Position numbers and translations under genes: made by a program
NCBI GenBank assembly: GCA_020073605.1
Contig: JAIQEW010000001.1
Coordinates: 62,001 to 126,000 of the forward strand
Reading direction: 5' to 3'
DNA: 64,000 nucleotides
Source: Terriglobia bacterium
GTDB lineage: Bacteria > Acidobacteriota > Terriglobia > Acidiferrales > UBA7541
Part shown: in pieces, positions 8,305-17,105 of the stretch
How positions within the stretch are numbered: the stretch's first letter is position 1
How the letters are laid out: every line of letters starts with the position of its first letter
The notes under the pieces: model-generated
What the model was told of the DNA's origin: nothing
The model's input: the letters and a program-made list of their open reading frames with translations, nothing else
Databases searched by the model: none

Positions 8305-11300
8305 TTATTGGCCGGTATTCCCGCCGCCCGTGGGAATCGTGCGCCCGCCGCGGCGGTTGCGCTCCTGCGGGGTAGTCTGCTTTGACGCGCTTCCTAGCTG
8401 CACGAGCAGCTTGCGCAGCTTGGCGCGTTCTTCCAGGTCCATATCGACCACTTCAAACGCCCGCGCCTGCGTGTTCGCGTCGCGGACGATCGTCTGTGCT
8501 TTGACAGGCTTCTGGCCGGCGTTCAGGCGGATATCGACGAGACTGCCCGGGTGCAGAGTCTGCTCGCAAACTGCCACGCCGCCGCCCAGCGCCATCTCCG
8601 GGATTTCCATGTGGCAGTTTTCTTTGAGATTGGTGGTCGTGGCGGACATCGCGTGCTCGAGCCGCAAGCGCGGATAGCGCCGCTGGCGGATGGCCGACGA
8701 ATTCGGATCGCTGTCGAGCAGCTCGATTGAAAAATCCGCAACGTTCAGCCCGCTCCTTGGGATGAAGCTGCGCGCCCATTCGGCGTCGATCTTTTCCATG
8801 GCCTGCGCCGCCACGATGCGCAGCTCGGAGGGCTGCGCCCAGCGCCAGGCCTTCCGCGCCTCGGCCACTTTTCGCAGAATCGCTTCAGCGCCTGGCGTGC
8901 GAAGGCGTCCCAGCGCCTCGATCGCTTTCAAGCGTAAGTAGTCCGTCGAGCCCTTCGGAAGGTCGCCTTCGGCGATGCGCAGCAGGCGCATATCCGCCGA
9001 CTTTTCACCGCTCATGCCGATTTCATCGACGGCCAGAGGCCGGATCAGAGCGTCCAGGATGTCGAAAACCTCGAGCAGCAAACGTCCGCGGTCCGGCGAC
9101 CCGCTCGCCGCGATCTGCCGGACGATCCGGTCATGCGCCGTCCGCTTCCAATCTTTCATCCGCTCCGGGAGCACTCGCTCGACTGTTTCGAGATCCATGC
9201 GCGCAAGAATTCCGATCGTATCGATCGCCTGGCTTGGAGCGCCCTCTCGAAGCTGGATACGCAGGTGTTCGAGCCCTTCCGGCCCGAGCGCTTCCATCAT
9301 GGAAAGCAGCAGTTCGCAGTCCTCGCGGAATCCGACGCGGCTGAATCGCCCGGCGACGTGTTCGGCCGCCGGCTTCGGCATCCGCCGCAACAGGTCCTTC
9401 AGCCCGGACGGCACAGTCCCGGTTCGCAGCGCCTCTTCGATGAATTCCGGCAGGCGGTTTTCGACCGCAATCCTCGGCCTCAAACTCTTTGCGGATCCCG
9501 GCCGTTCCGACTCGATATATTCGACCAGTTCAACGGAGCGCTGGATCGCCGGATAGGATCGTGTGTTCGTCGCCTCTTGCGACAACCGCACGAACGCGGC
9601 GCCCACCAGGCTTTGCAATTCGGGATTCTTTTCCTCAGCCAGCTGCAAGCCGACTTCACGAATCGTTTCGACGAAGAGCTTCTCGTCGGTTTTTGCGTAG
9701 AGAGAAGCAAGCTCGGCCAAGCCCATGGCTGTCTGCCGCCGCGCTTCCGCGTCTTTGCTCTTGATGCCGTTCGCGTAGTTGCGGAGGGTTTTCTCGGCCT
9801 CCGCGGTTTCTCCGCGGGCCGCCAGCGCGCTAACGTATTCACGCACGCGAATAGGCGGCACGCACCAGGCGTCCTGGGACGCGAGCACGGTCTTCTTCTT
9901 CTCTTCCGGCACTTGCGCCCAGAATTCCTGCGCCAGCATCTCCATGTGCGACTGCACGTGCAGTCCGGCGCGCGTCATCTTCTCTTCATACACGCCCAGG
10001 ATTTTTCGCAGGCCGTCGAGCTCCGAGTTCATCTCGTCGAGCATCTGCCGCACGGCATTCACTTTGATGTCCCCGCGGTCGTAGCTTTCGAGCGCGAACC
10101 TCACCGCGATGTGTTCGGCCAGCTTCAGCAGCGTGGGCTTGTCGGAGGATTCCGAAGGTGCCTGCGCCGCCAGTGCCGAAAGCGCCTGGCTTACGGTAAA
10201 TCGCGCTCGCCGCGGCAGAGTCGAAAGCCGCGACTGGAACGAGCTCGGGTCGAGCTTTTCTTTTGTGGCGTCGTTGGTCCGTGCGATCTGCGCGAGGACC
10301 TGCAGAATTCCCTGCAGCTCGTCCTCTTGCAAAGTCATCAAACCTGTTTCGACGGCCATTGACCCGGCCCCGCCACGCGCTGGCCGGCTGCCGCGAATTC
10401 CGGATGATGCGGTGGTCCAGCGTGATACGGGACTCGAATCCGAGCCTCCGCTCATGGCCTGCCAGCTCCGCGAGCCGGATCCGCCGCCACCCGTTCCCGG
10501 TCCTGAACCGCCGCCGCCTGCTCCGGAGCCGCTTCCGCCGCCCGTGCCTACACCCGTTCCTGAACCGTTGCCTGGTCCGGGGCCGCTTCCGCCGCCACCT
10601 ACGCCCGCAGCGGGACCGCTCAGACTAGCGCCCGGCGCGATCGGTCCGCCCGCGCGAGGAGCCGCTTCGGACGAGTCTCCCTTTAGCCAAAAACCCCCGG
10701 CGTTCGGGTCGACAGGAGTTCCGCGGCCATTCCCACCGCCGACAATGTTCCAGCCCGATCCTCCGCCACTGGCGGGCGCGCCTGAGCCATACACGGCGCT
10801 AACCGGCCCTGCGACAGCCGGTCCACCGCCTTGTCCACCTGTGCCGCCGGGCCCCGCATTTCCGGAGACGTCACCCGATCCTCCGCCCGCGTAGTAGCCA
10901 GGGCCGTTCCCGCTGCCGGACCCTCCGCCAGATCCGCCTCCCGGGCCTCCCGGCCCGCCGCTGCCGCCCTTGGTGCCTTCCGCGGCGACGATCAGTTGCA
11001 AGAGTTTCTCGGGATCGTTCAGAAGCTGATCCGTCTGTTCGGAATTCATTCCCAACGTACGGGCCGCTAGTTGAGCGGCGACCGTGGATTTTGCGACAGC
11101 CGAATCCGCCGGTACAAAGCACACTTCGTTGACATGAATGTGCGGGTCGCCATGAAGTGCGGCCTTCAACTGTTCCGCGAGCTGTGTGGCTTTAGCGCTG
11201 GAGTTCGTTGGGAAGGCTCTCACGAAGCGCGAGAGGCTGGCCTGCGTCAGTTTCGGCGAAAAGTGGATGCTCGCGATGCCCGCAGCCGACAGCATGCGCG

Positions 11301-11553
11301 CGAAGCTCTTCTCCGCTGCGGCCGAATCCAGAGGCGTGCCGTCCAGCAGGAGTTGGTCACCCGAGACGGCCAGCAGCATGCCAGACTCGTCTTCCGAGCC
11401 CAGCGCGGTGCGCAATTCGTTCCAGGCGATCTCGTATTGCTTGGCTGTCCGGGGATGGCCGAAGTCATACATCCGGGCGAACTTAAGCAGAATGTTCAGG
11501 CTGCGGACAAAGGCGCGTGCGGCAGTTGTGCGCGTGTTGTTATTGTCAGCCAT
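8305..11553 (-). CDS. Large PilZ-domain protein with HEAT-like repeats and a Gly-rich linker
   Basis: The 1082-residue protein has three parts. Residues 1-190 form a helical domain containing LLAVSGDQLLLDG. Residues about 194-400 are a very Gly/Ser/Pro-rich linker. Residues about 400-950 are alpha-helical with HEAT-like repeats. The C-terminus (about 952-1055) resembles PilZ: it has a RRYPR match to the RxxxR c-di-GMP motif, but the usual D/NxSxxG is replaced by MALGGG, so nucleotide binding may be altered. PilZ/HEAT proteins are suspected signalling scaffolds; no partner is evident here. It converges on the polysaccharide operon with a 26-base gap. The plus-strand Pro-rich frames opposite the linker are shadows. 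Confidence 0.85.
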   Translation of the reverse strand: MADNNNTRTTAARAFVRSLNILLKFARMYDFGHPRTAKQYEIAWNELRTALGSEDESGMLLAVSGDQLLLDGTPLDSAAAEKSFARMLSAAGIASIHFSPKLTQASLSRFVRAFPTNSSAKATQLAEQLKAALHGDPHIHVNEVCFVPADSAVAKSTVAAQLAARTLGMNSEQTDQLLNDPEKLLQLIVAAEGTKGGSGGPGGPGGGSGGGSGSGNGPGYYAGGGSGDVSGNAGPGGTGGQGGGPAVAGPVSAVYGSGAPASGGGSGWNIVGGGNGRGTPVDPNAGGFWLKGDSSEAAPRAGGPIAPGASLSGPAAGVGGGGSGPGPGNGSGTGVGTGGGSGSGAGGGGSGPGTGGGGSGSRSWQAMSGGSDSSPVSRWTTASSGIRGSRPARGGAGSMAVETGLMTLQEDELQGILQVLAQIARTNDATKEKLDPSSFQSRLSTLPRRARFTVSQALSALAAQAPSESSDKPTLLKLAEHIAVRFALESYDRGDIKVNAVRQMLDEMNSELDGLRKILGVYEEKMTRAGLHVQSHMEMLAQEFWAQVPEEKKKTVLASQDAWCVPPIRVREYVSALAARGETAEAEKTLRNYANGIKSKDAEARRQTAMGLAELASLYAKTDEKLFVETIREVGLQLAEEKNPELQSLVGAAFVRLSQEATNTRSYPAIQRSVELVEYIESERPGSAKSLRPRIAVENRLPEFIEEALRTGTVPSGLKDLLRRMPKPAAEHVAGRFSRVGFREDCELLLSMMEALGPEGLEHLRIQLREGAPSQAIDTIGILARMDLETVERVLPERMKDWKRTAHDRIVRQIAASGSPDRGRLLLEVFDILDALIRPLAVDEIGMSGEKSADMRLLRIAEGDLPKGSTDYLRLKAIEALGRLRTPGAEAILRKVAEARKAWRWAQPSELRIVAAQAMEKIDAEWARSFIPRSGLNVADFSIELLDSDPNSSAIRQRRYPRLRLEHAMSATTTNLKENCHMEIPEMALGGGVAVCEQTLHPGSLVDIRLNAGQKPVKAQTIVRDANTQARAFEVVDMDLEERAKLRKLLVQLGSASKQTTPQERNRRGGRTIPTGGGNTGQ

Positions 11554-11674
11554 AACCTGTAAGGCTAAACCCCCGCCGTCTAGAAAATATGAAGGCCAGG
11601 CCCGGCTTGGGCAATGGTACTGGTGTCCTGTTTGGTACTAATGGAGAGTCCTATGCCCTAGGTAGGAAGGAGGT

Positions 11675-12403
11675 TTAGCCCCTGTGGGGAGTGCCCGAGC
11701 GCTTGAGCCAGGCCTCGAATTCGCGAACGTCGCCGAGGATCGCCCTGGCCCCGTGCTTCTTGAGCAACCCGCCGCGCAGGCGGCGCGCTTCGCCATCTCG
11801 CGGCAGAATGCCCACGAACGGAATCCGTGCCCCCTTGGCGGCGATCGCGTCGTCGACGTTGTCGCCCAGGTAGATTGCCGTGCTCGGATCGCGCCCGCTT
11901 AGTATCGTAAGCAGGCCTTCGGGATCGGGCTTTGGCTTCTGGACGTCTTCCACCGTGACGATGCGCCGGAAATACTCCCGGACGCGGCAGCGGTCCAGCG
12001 TGTAGTCGGTCTCCAGCCGGACGCGCCCGGTGAAGAGCGCGAGTTCGGCCTGGCTCGCCAATCGCCGCAGGCTTCCGCGCGGGAGCAACCACTTCTCGCG
12101 TGCAACGTTTCCCTTGCCGTCGCGGCCCCAGTACAGCTCGACGAACTTGCGCTTCACTTCGTCGTATTCGAACTTGCCGCCGAGCGATTGCACCCACGCC
12201 GTCGAGAGTTTCCAGTCATCGTTGAAGCCCGATTGATTCTTCCAGCGTTGCAGTTCATTCCGGGTCACGCGCTTCCCCGTGAAGAACCGGACCGTCTCGA
12301 GCACGGTGCGGTGGAACGAGCCGCGCACGTCCACCAGGACGCCGTCCACGTCGAATATGATCACTTCGAGATGAGATTTCAGCGGATTGGCTGGCCGGGA
12401 CAT
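11675..12403 (-). CDS. HAD-superfamily hydrolase
   Basis: The 242-residue protein carries the HAD phosphatase motifs: IIFDVDGVLVD (motif I with the nucleophile Asp), LFTGR (motif II), KPKPDPEG (motif III Lys) and YLGDNVDDAIAA (motif IV). The segment FVGILPRDGEA is found in HAD proteins annotated near HisB-type phosphatases. It probably removes phosphate from a small metabolite in the cytoplasm. The ATG at 12403 is preferred because it lies 26 bases after the arginase-like stop; the longer frame would overlap that gene and encodes a non-homologous Arg-rich stretch. It appears to be co-transcribed with the arginase-like gene. The substrate is unknown. Confidence 0.85.
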   Translation of the reverse strand: MSRPANPLKSHLEVIIFDVDGVLVDVRGSFHRTVLETVRFFTGKRVTRNELQRWKNQSGFNDDWKLSTAWVQSLGGKFEYDEVKRKFVELYWGRDGKGNVAREKWLLPRGSLRRLASQAELALFTGRVRLETDYTLDRCRVREYFRRIVTVEDVQKPKPDPEGLLTILSGRDPSTAIYLGDNVDDAIAAKGARIPFVGILPRDGEARRLRGGLLKKHGARAILGDVREFEAWLKRSGTPHRG

Positions 12404-12428
12404 GAGGGTTCGAGGGCGCGAGGGATCT

Positions 12429-13547
12429 TCAGGAATGAGAATCTTCCGCTTCGCCCGAGGTTTTCGGCTGCTCGCCGGCCGGCGGCTCGGAAGCTGCTTC
12501 GGTCGATTCGGCCTCGCCTTCGAGCGATTCCGAGGACCATGCTTCTCCCGGTGCTGCGGGGGGTATTGCCATTTCGCTCCCCGATGATGCAGCAGCCGCA
12601 ACGGTCGCGGACTCGGCTGGCACGGCGGGCTTCAATGCTTCCAGACGTTCGGTCAATACGCCCGCCAGCAAATCGATGATCAGTTTTGCCCCGCTTCCGT
12701 CGGGATCTTTCGCCGGATTGTAGGCAGACACATCGATCGCCGCGAGGTGCTTCTGCTTCGCGAACACGGCCAGCGCCGCGCGCACTTCATCGAGCCGCAG
12801 GCCGCTCGTTCCGGGATTGTTCGTCGCCTGAAAACCCGCGATCACATCCACGTCGAAGTGCAGGACGAATTCGTGGCCGCTGCCGTGGACGCGCTCGATG
12901 GCCGCCTCAGCCGCGGCGGCGCCGCCCATCCTCTGCACGTCGGCCGCGCGGTAGACGCGAAGCGGCGCACGGCGCAACGCTTCCTCTTCGCCGGGTTCGA
13001 GGCGATCCACGCCGAACAGCGCGAGGTCAGGCTCACGCACGAGAGGCGGCTCTCCCCAAAACCGCACCAGTTCGGCGGCGCCGCGCCCGATCACATGAGA
13101 AATCACCATCCCATCGACGCAGCCCGATGAAGTTGTAGCGGGAGTATTCAAATCGGCGTCGCGGTCCATGTAAATCAAGCTGACGTGGCGGAAATATCGC
13201 CGGGCGCCTGCGATCGTCGCGAGCACCACGGAGCAATCGCCGCTCAGGATCAGCGGCAACGCTCCGGACTTCACGGCCTGCTCGATGCGCGGCTTCAGCG
13301 TTTCGAGCGCCGTGAGCACGCGCGGCACGTTTCGTGCGCGCGGGCTTTCTTCATCCGGCTGGTAAACCTGGATAGGATCGTCGCCGAGATCAGAGACTTC
13401 GCAGCCAATCGACCGGAGCCGGTCGATCAATCCCGCCGCGCGCAACGCAGCGGGCGCGCCCTCGTGCCCCGCCGACATCGCGGCCGCACTCGTGGGCACT
13501 CCCAAGAGGGCAATCTTGTTCGGCTGGCGGACGATTTTGACCGCCAC
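12429..13547 (-). CDS. Arginase/agmatinase-superfamily protein with altered metal ligands
   Basis: The 372-residue protein has the ureohydrolase fold: LILSGDCSVV (about residues 99-108), YMDRDADLNTPATT (about 126-139) and LHFDVDVI (about 229-236). In canonical enzymes the corresponding segments are GGDHS, DxHxD and DxD. Here the first His is Cys105 and the central His is Asp130, while Asp128, Asp132, Asp232 and Asp234 are kept. Metal content or substrate may therefore differ from arginase. The last roughly 70 residues are an acidic Ala/Glu/Ser-rich tail of low complexity. It is followed by the HAD hydrolase. Arginase, agmatinase or formiminoglutamase activity should not be assumed. Confidence 0.8.
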   Translation of the reverse strand: MAVKIVRQPNKIALLGVPTSAAAMSAGHEGAPAALRAAGLIDRLRSIGCEVSDLGDDPIQVYQPDEESPRARNVPRVLTALETLKPRIEQAVKSGALPLILSGDCSVVLATIAGARRYFRHVSLIYMDRDADLNTPATTSSGCVDGMVISHVIGRGAAELVRFWGEPPLVREPDLALFGVDRLEPGEEEALRRAPLRVYRAADVQRMGGAAAAEAAIERVHGSGHEFVLHFDVDVIAGFQATNNPGTSGLRLDEVRAALAVFAKQKHLAAIDVSAYNPAKDPDGSGAKLIIDLLAGVLTERLEALKPAVPAESATVAAAASSGSEMAIPPAAPGEAWSSESLEGEAESTEAASEPPAGEQPKTSGEAEDSHS

Positions 13548-13597
13548 TCACAGGCTCCTTACAGTTGGTGTGATACCCCTGGGTGAAGGCCGGAGTC

Positions 13598-14593
13598 TCA
13601 ACTCGCGGCCCGGCCCAGCTTGGCGGCAAGCTCCGCCGGAAGGGTGAACCGCACGTCCTCGCGAATCAAATCCAGATCGCGGTGGTTCGTGAATCCGAAT
13701 GCCGAAAGCCTCTGGCTCACCTGCTCGACCAAAATCTCAGGCGCCGAGGCTCCCGCCGTCAAACCCAGGCTTTTCACGCCATCGAGCGACGCAGCATCGA
13801 TGTCGTTGGCATCCTCGATCAGCCGCGCGGCCACGCCCGCACGCTTTGCCACTTCCACCAGCCGGTTCGAATTCGAGCTGTTCGCCGATCCGACCACTAG
13901 GATCAATTCCACCTCGCGCGTCAGCGCTTCGACCGCTTCCTGCCGGTTCTGCGTCGCGTAGCAGATATCGTCCGACGCAGGCCCGACAATCTTCGGAAAC
14001 CGCTGCCGGAGTCGCGCCACGATTTCCTGCGTGTCGTAGAGCGAGAGCGTCGTCTGCGTCAGGAAAGCCAGCCGGTCCGGATCGGGTACTTGCAGTTCAT
14101 CTGCTTCCTCGACGCTCCCGACCACAAGGGTCTGATCGGGCGCTTCTCCCGATGTGCCCACGATCTCCTGATGGTCGCGGTGGCCGATCAAAATCAGCGT
14201 CCGGCCTTCGCGCGCGAACTTCAGAGCTTCGAGATGCACCTTGGTCACGAGCGGGCAGGTCGCGTCGATCACGCGCAGATCACGCTCCTTCGCCTCGCTG
14301 CGCACGCGCGGCGGCACGCCATGCGCGCTGAACACCAGCACCGCGCCAACCGGCACTTCCCCGATCGACTCGACGAAAATCGCCCCGCGCTGCCGCAGCT
14401 GATCGACCACGTAGCGGTTGTGCACGATCTCATGGTGCACGTAAACCGGCCGCCCGTACGCTTCGAGCGCCAGCTCCACGATATCCACCGCGCGAACCAC
14501 GCCCGCGCAGAATCCTCGCGGCCGTACGCGCACGAGAGTCTTGGCCCCGTTCGTCGTTCCCTGGATGTTGGTCAGCGTCAAGGTTCTCCCCAA
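13598..14593 (-). CDS. ispH: 4-hydroxy-3-methylbut-2-enyl diphosphate reductase (IspH/LytB)
   Basis: IspH catalyses the last step of the MEP isoprenoid pathway, reducing HMBPP to IPP and DMAPP with a [4Fe-4S] cluster. The 331-residue sequence shows the three cluster cysteines in PRGFCAGVVRAVDIVE (near residue 28), IDATCPLVTKVH (near 111) and DDICYATQNRQ (near 208). It also has VHHEIVHN, FSAHGVPP and VVGSANSSNSNRL. The start is a TTG at 14593, supported by AGGAG five bases upstream; no ATG or GTG lies before the conserved core. It is a cytosolic housekeeping gene on the minus strand. Confidence 0.95.
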   Translation of the reverse strand: MGRTLTLTNIQGTTNGAKTLVRVRPRGFCAGVVRAVDIVELALEAYGRPVYVHHEIVHNRYVVDQLRQRGAIFVESIGEVPVGAVLVFSAHGVPPRVRSEAKERDLRVIDATCPLVTKVHLEALKFAREGRTLILIGHRDHQEIVGTSGEAPDQTLVVGSVEEADELQVPDPDRLAFLTQTTLSLYDTQEIVARLRQRFPKIVGPASDDICYATQNRQEAVEALTREVELILVVGSANSSNSNRLVEVAKRAGVAARLIEDANDIDAASLDGVKSLGLTAGASAPEILVEQVSQRLSAFGFTNHRDLDLIREDVRFTLPAELAAKLGRAAS

Positions 14594-15048
14594 AAAACTC
14601 CTGTAATATTACCTGAAGCGTCGCTTCCCTGCCACTTCGTTCGCTATTCGCTTGTGTCGTTTTGTGTTCTCGATCCACGCCGCAAGAGCACCGACGCTTC
14701 CGGCAGAAATCATCGGAAGGCACAGAGCGCCAGAGATCCGAACCGCATTTTCGGTGCACACCACCCTCTGAAAAGTGTGTCGAGTAGGATGTGCCCTCAT
14801 CGTTTGTTTTCTATGAGTTAGATCGACTCTTACCCGGCATGGTGTGTCGAGTAAGGTGAGACGCAAATGGGCCGTTTCAGCCGCCATTACTGAGCCGCCA
14901 AACCGTGCGCCTATTTTTGCAAAATCTTCCATCACGACCATGCTTGTAGGCGGCGGAGAAATTGTCAAGCGTGCGTCGCTGTGGACTGTTTTGCGGAAGC
15001 CGCTTCTTGCATGCGGGCACAGACTTCCGGGCGCTTCGAGGGACGCCC
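14594..15048. other. Intergenic region upstream of ispH
   Basis: These 455 bases between the ispH start and the stop of the PQQ-propeller gene show no convincing gene. They contain a 12-base direct repeat, GTGTGTCGAGTA, at 14775-14786 and 14842-14853, 67 bases apart. The minus-strand frame across this stretch lacks homology signs. The ispH promoter probably lies here, but no clear -35/-10 pair was identified. Confidence 0.5.
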
Positions 15049-16752
15049 TTACTCTTTTCCGAAAGCCAGCAGAACGTTGCCGGGCATCGCGCCGAATCCG
15101 GGATAGCCGGACACCACGAACATCATGCCGCCCGCAATCACCGGCCCGCCCACGTCGAGCGAGCCTCCCTTCGCGGGCACGCCGTTCACGGCGTCAAACG
15201 AGCGCGCCGTGTCGAAATCCCAGATGATTTTGCCGTCGACTGCGGAATATGCGCGGAGATGCCCGTCGATCGAACCAGAGAACACGGCGCCGGGGATCGC
15301 AGTGATGGCTTGAGACTGCGCGGGGCTGCACGGGCGACGGTCTCCACAGCCCGGCGGCGGCGTCTTCCAACGCAGCTTTCCATCCCTCACGTGGTAAGCG
15401 GAGATTCCCCCGCCCTTCGTCGGATCGGGACCGTGCGCACCAAAGGCCAAATCCGAAACCGCGACGTACACATTCGTCCCGTCCGTCGCCGGGCCCCATT
15501 GCACTCCGCCCAGCAGGCCGCCGGTTCCTGCGCGGGCGTGCCACAGAAGTTTCCCGCGCGCATCCGGATCGACGCCATAGACAAGCCCGCTCTTCTGGCC
15601 CAGCACCAGAACGCGCTTCCCGCGCGGCAGAGGCACGAGGATGGGCGACGCGCCAATATCGAACTCGGGAACGGTCGGTTCCCCACAATTTGGGCCTGCC
15701 ACGCCGCCGCACTCGATCTTAAAAATGTCTTCCTTATCGAACTGCGTGGACCAGAGCACTTTGCCGGTATCCAGATCGAGAGCAACGATGGCGTCGCTGG
15801 TCTCCGTACCCGGCTCCGAGTAGTTGTCTCCCGTGCCGACGTAGATCCGGCGCTTGGCCACATCGATTGTGGGCGCGGACCAGATGGCCATGCCGGAAGG
15901 CGCGAAAATCGTATGCCCGTCTTTCGTCTTGCCGTGGGCCGACGGCGTTTCGGCCGCCATGTACGCCTGCCAGACTTTCTTCCCCGTGGTGGTATCGATG
16001 GCGACGACGTTGCCGCGAAACGTGCAGCAATCGTACTCGGGACGCCTGCGGGCCTGTTCTTCACCCGACGATACGGGGACGTAAACGCGCCCCTCGAAGT
16101 AACTCGGCGTGCCGGTGATCGTGGCGTTGGGGTGATCGTCCGCCTGCGTGCGCCAGAGCAGTTTTCCAGAATCGGCATCGAGCGCATAGACGGCGCCGCT
16201 CGCGTCGCCGAAAAAAACTGCATCCGCGGAACCGGATTTTCCGATCGCCATTCCCGAGCGCACAGCCTTCGGGGTGGCCGTGGCCCAGAGTGTGCATCCG
16301 CTGGCGGCATTGAGCGCGTAAACGCTGCCGTCGTTGCCGCTCACGTACACGCGGCCCCGGAAAATCGCGGGCTGCGAACGCACGATCCTCACGTTGGGAA
16401 TTCCGAAGGCCCATTTCAGCTTCAGTCGAGGCACATTCGCTGCGGGAATTCCGGCTTGCAGGGAGGTTTGGTAGCGCCAGTTTGCGGGATTTGCACCCCA
16501 TCCGGTCCACGCGGGAGAGTTCGCCGCTTTCGGCTTCACGTCCGCCGAGCAACGATTGGCGAGTCGATCGGCGGGCACCTGCGTGGCGAAAGTCACCGCC
16601 TGTGGCGCTGGCGCAGACGGCGGCGCGCTCGCCGACTGCTGCGCGTTGGGTGCCGCCGCGCTCGCTTGTCCCATCGCTCGCTGGCCGAACAGAATGCTGG
16701 TCGCGGCTAGGACAGCCATCAACACCACCAACTTGCGCGGATAAGCGTTCAT
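15049..16752 (-). CDS. Secreted PQQ-type beta-propeller protein, polyvinyl-alcohol-dehydrogenase-like
   Basis: The 567-residue protein begins with a signal peptide (charged MNAYPRK, hydrophobic stretch to about residue 29). Its repeats, such as SVYALNAASGCTLW, AVYALDADSGKLLW and IVALDLDTGKVLW, are the tryptophan-docking blades of quinoprotein dehydrogenases. A vicinal Cys pair (YDCCTFRG), also seen in quinoprotein alcohol dehydrogenases, lies near residue 240. Overall it resembles polyvinyl-alcohol dehydrogenase (cytochrome)-type proteins. However, no CxxCH haem motif is visible; only a short N-terminal remnant (NRCSADVKP) precedes the propeller. It would act in the periplasm, and electrons would have to go to a separate acceptor. 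Catalysis is not proven. Confidence 0.75.
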   Translation of the reverse strand: MNAYPRKLVVLMAVLAATSILFGQRAMGQASAAAPNAQQSASAPPSAPAPQAVTFATQVPADRLANRCSADVKPKAANSPAWTGWGANPANWRYQTSLQAGIPAANVPRLKLKWAFGIPNVRIVRSQPAIFRGRVYVSGNDGSVYALNAASGCTLWATATPKAVRSGMAIGKSGSADAVFFGDASGAVYALDADSGKLLWRTQADDHPNATITGTPSYFEGRVYVPVSSGEEQARRRPEYDCCTFRGNVVAIDTTTGKKVWQAYMAAETPSAHGKTKDGHTIFAPSGMAIWSAPTIDVAKRRIYVGTGDNYSEPGTETSDAIVALDLDTGKVLWSTQFDKEDIFKIECGGVAGPNCGEPTVPEFDIGASPILVPLPRGKRVLVLGQKSGLVYGVDPDARGKLLWHARAGTGGLLGGVQWGPATDGTNVYVAVSDLAFGAHGPDPTKGGGISAYHVRDGKLRWKTPPPGCGDRRPCSPAQSQAITAIPGAVFSGSIDGHLRAYSAVDGKIIWDFDTARSFDAVNGVPAKGGSLDVGGPVIAGGMMFVVSGYPGFGAMPGNVLLAFGKE

Positions 16753-17105
16753 GCACCCTCCCGAAATCCCTTCCCCCGCCCGGAACGTGATCCATGTTTC
16801 TCAACGAAGGCAGAGTATGAGGCGGGGGAAGATTAGCAGATTCTGGGGTAGTGGGTCAGTTTCCAATTACCCGACTTATCAGAAGTTGGCAACTTAGCGC
16901 CGGGCAAATCAAGTGTGAGGGTAGATTCCGAGTTGCCGACGATACGCCCGGAACCAGTGCCGTTCATTTCTCACAACCCCGTTTATCGGGAGCAATCTGC
17001 CAACCCGGAGGCATTACTTCCCGTTTCCCCGTCATCAGGCAGGAATCGCGTAGAATGGGGGGAATATAGCATTCCCGTAAGCTCTTCGTCGGAGAATTGC
17101 GCCCT
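16753..17105. other. Divergent intergenic region with a repeat fragment
   Basis: These 353 bases separate the minus-strand PQQ-propeller gene from the plus-strand AraC regulator. They should hold both promoters, but none is clear. A segment at 16863-16889 resembles the right half of the inverted-repeat element found in full at 21547 and 24021. No gene is supported. Confidence 0.45.
16863..16889 (+). repeat. Degenerate right half of the 69-bp inverted-repeat family
   Basis: The segment contains ACCCGACTTATCAG, which parallels ATCCGACTTACCAG in the complete copy at 24021-24089. No left half is visible here. It is probably a decayed copy of the same dispersed element. Confidence 0.4.

Noticed and set aside
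10109-10894. Long Pro-rich frame on the plus strand
   Set aside because: It is the antisense reading of the Gly-rich linker of the PilZ/HEAT protein; Gly codons read backwards give Pro.
12404-12601. N-terminal extension of the HAD hydrolase
   Set aside because: It overlaps the arginase-like gene and encodes an Arg/Pro-rich stretch without homology.
14609-14968. 119-residue minus-strand frame upstream of ispH
   Set aside because: No domain, no good ribosome-binding site and mixed composition; treated as non-coding.
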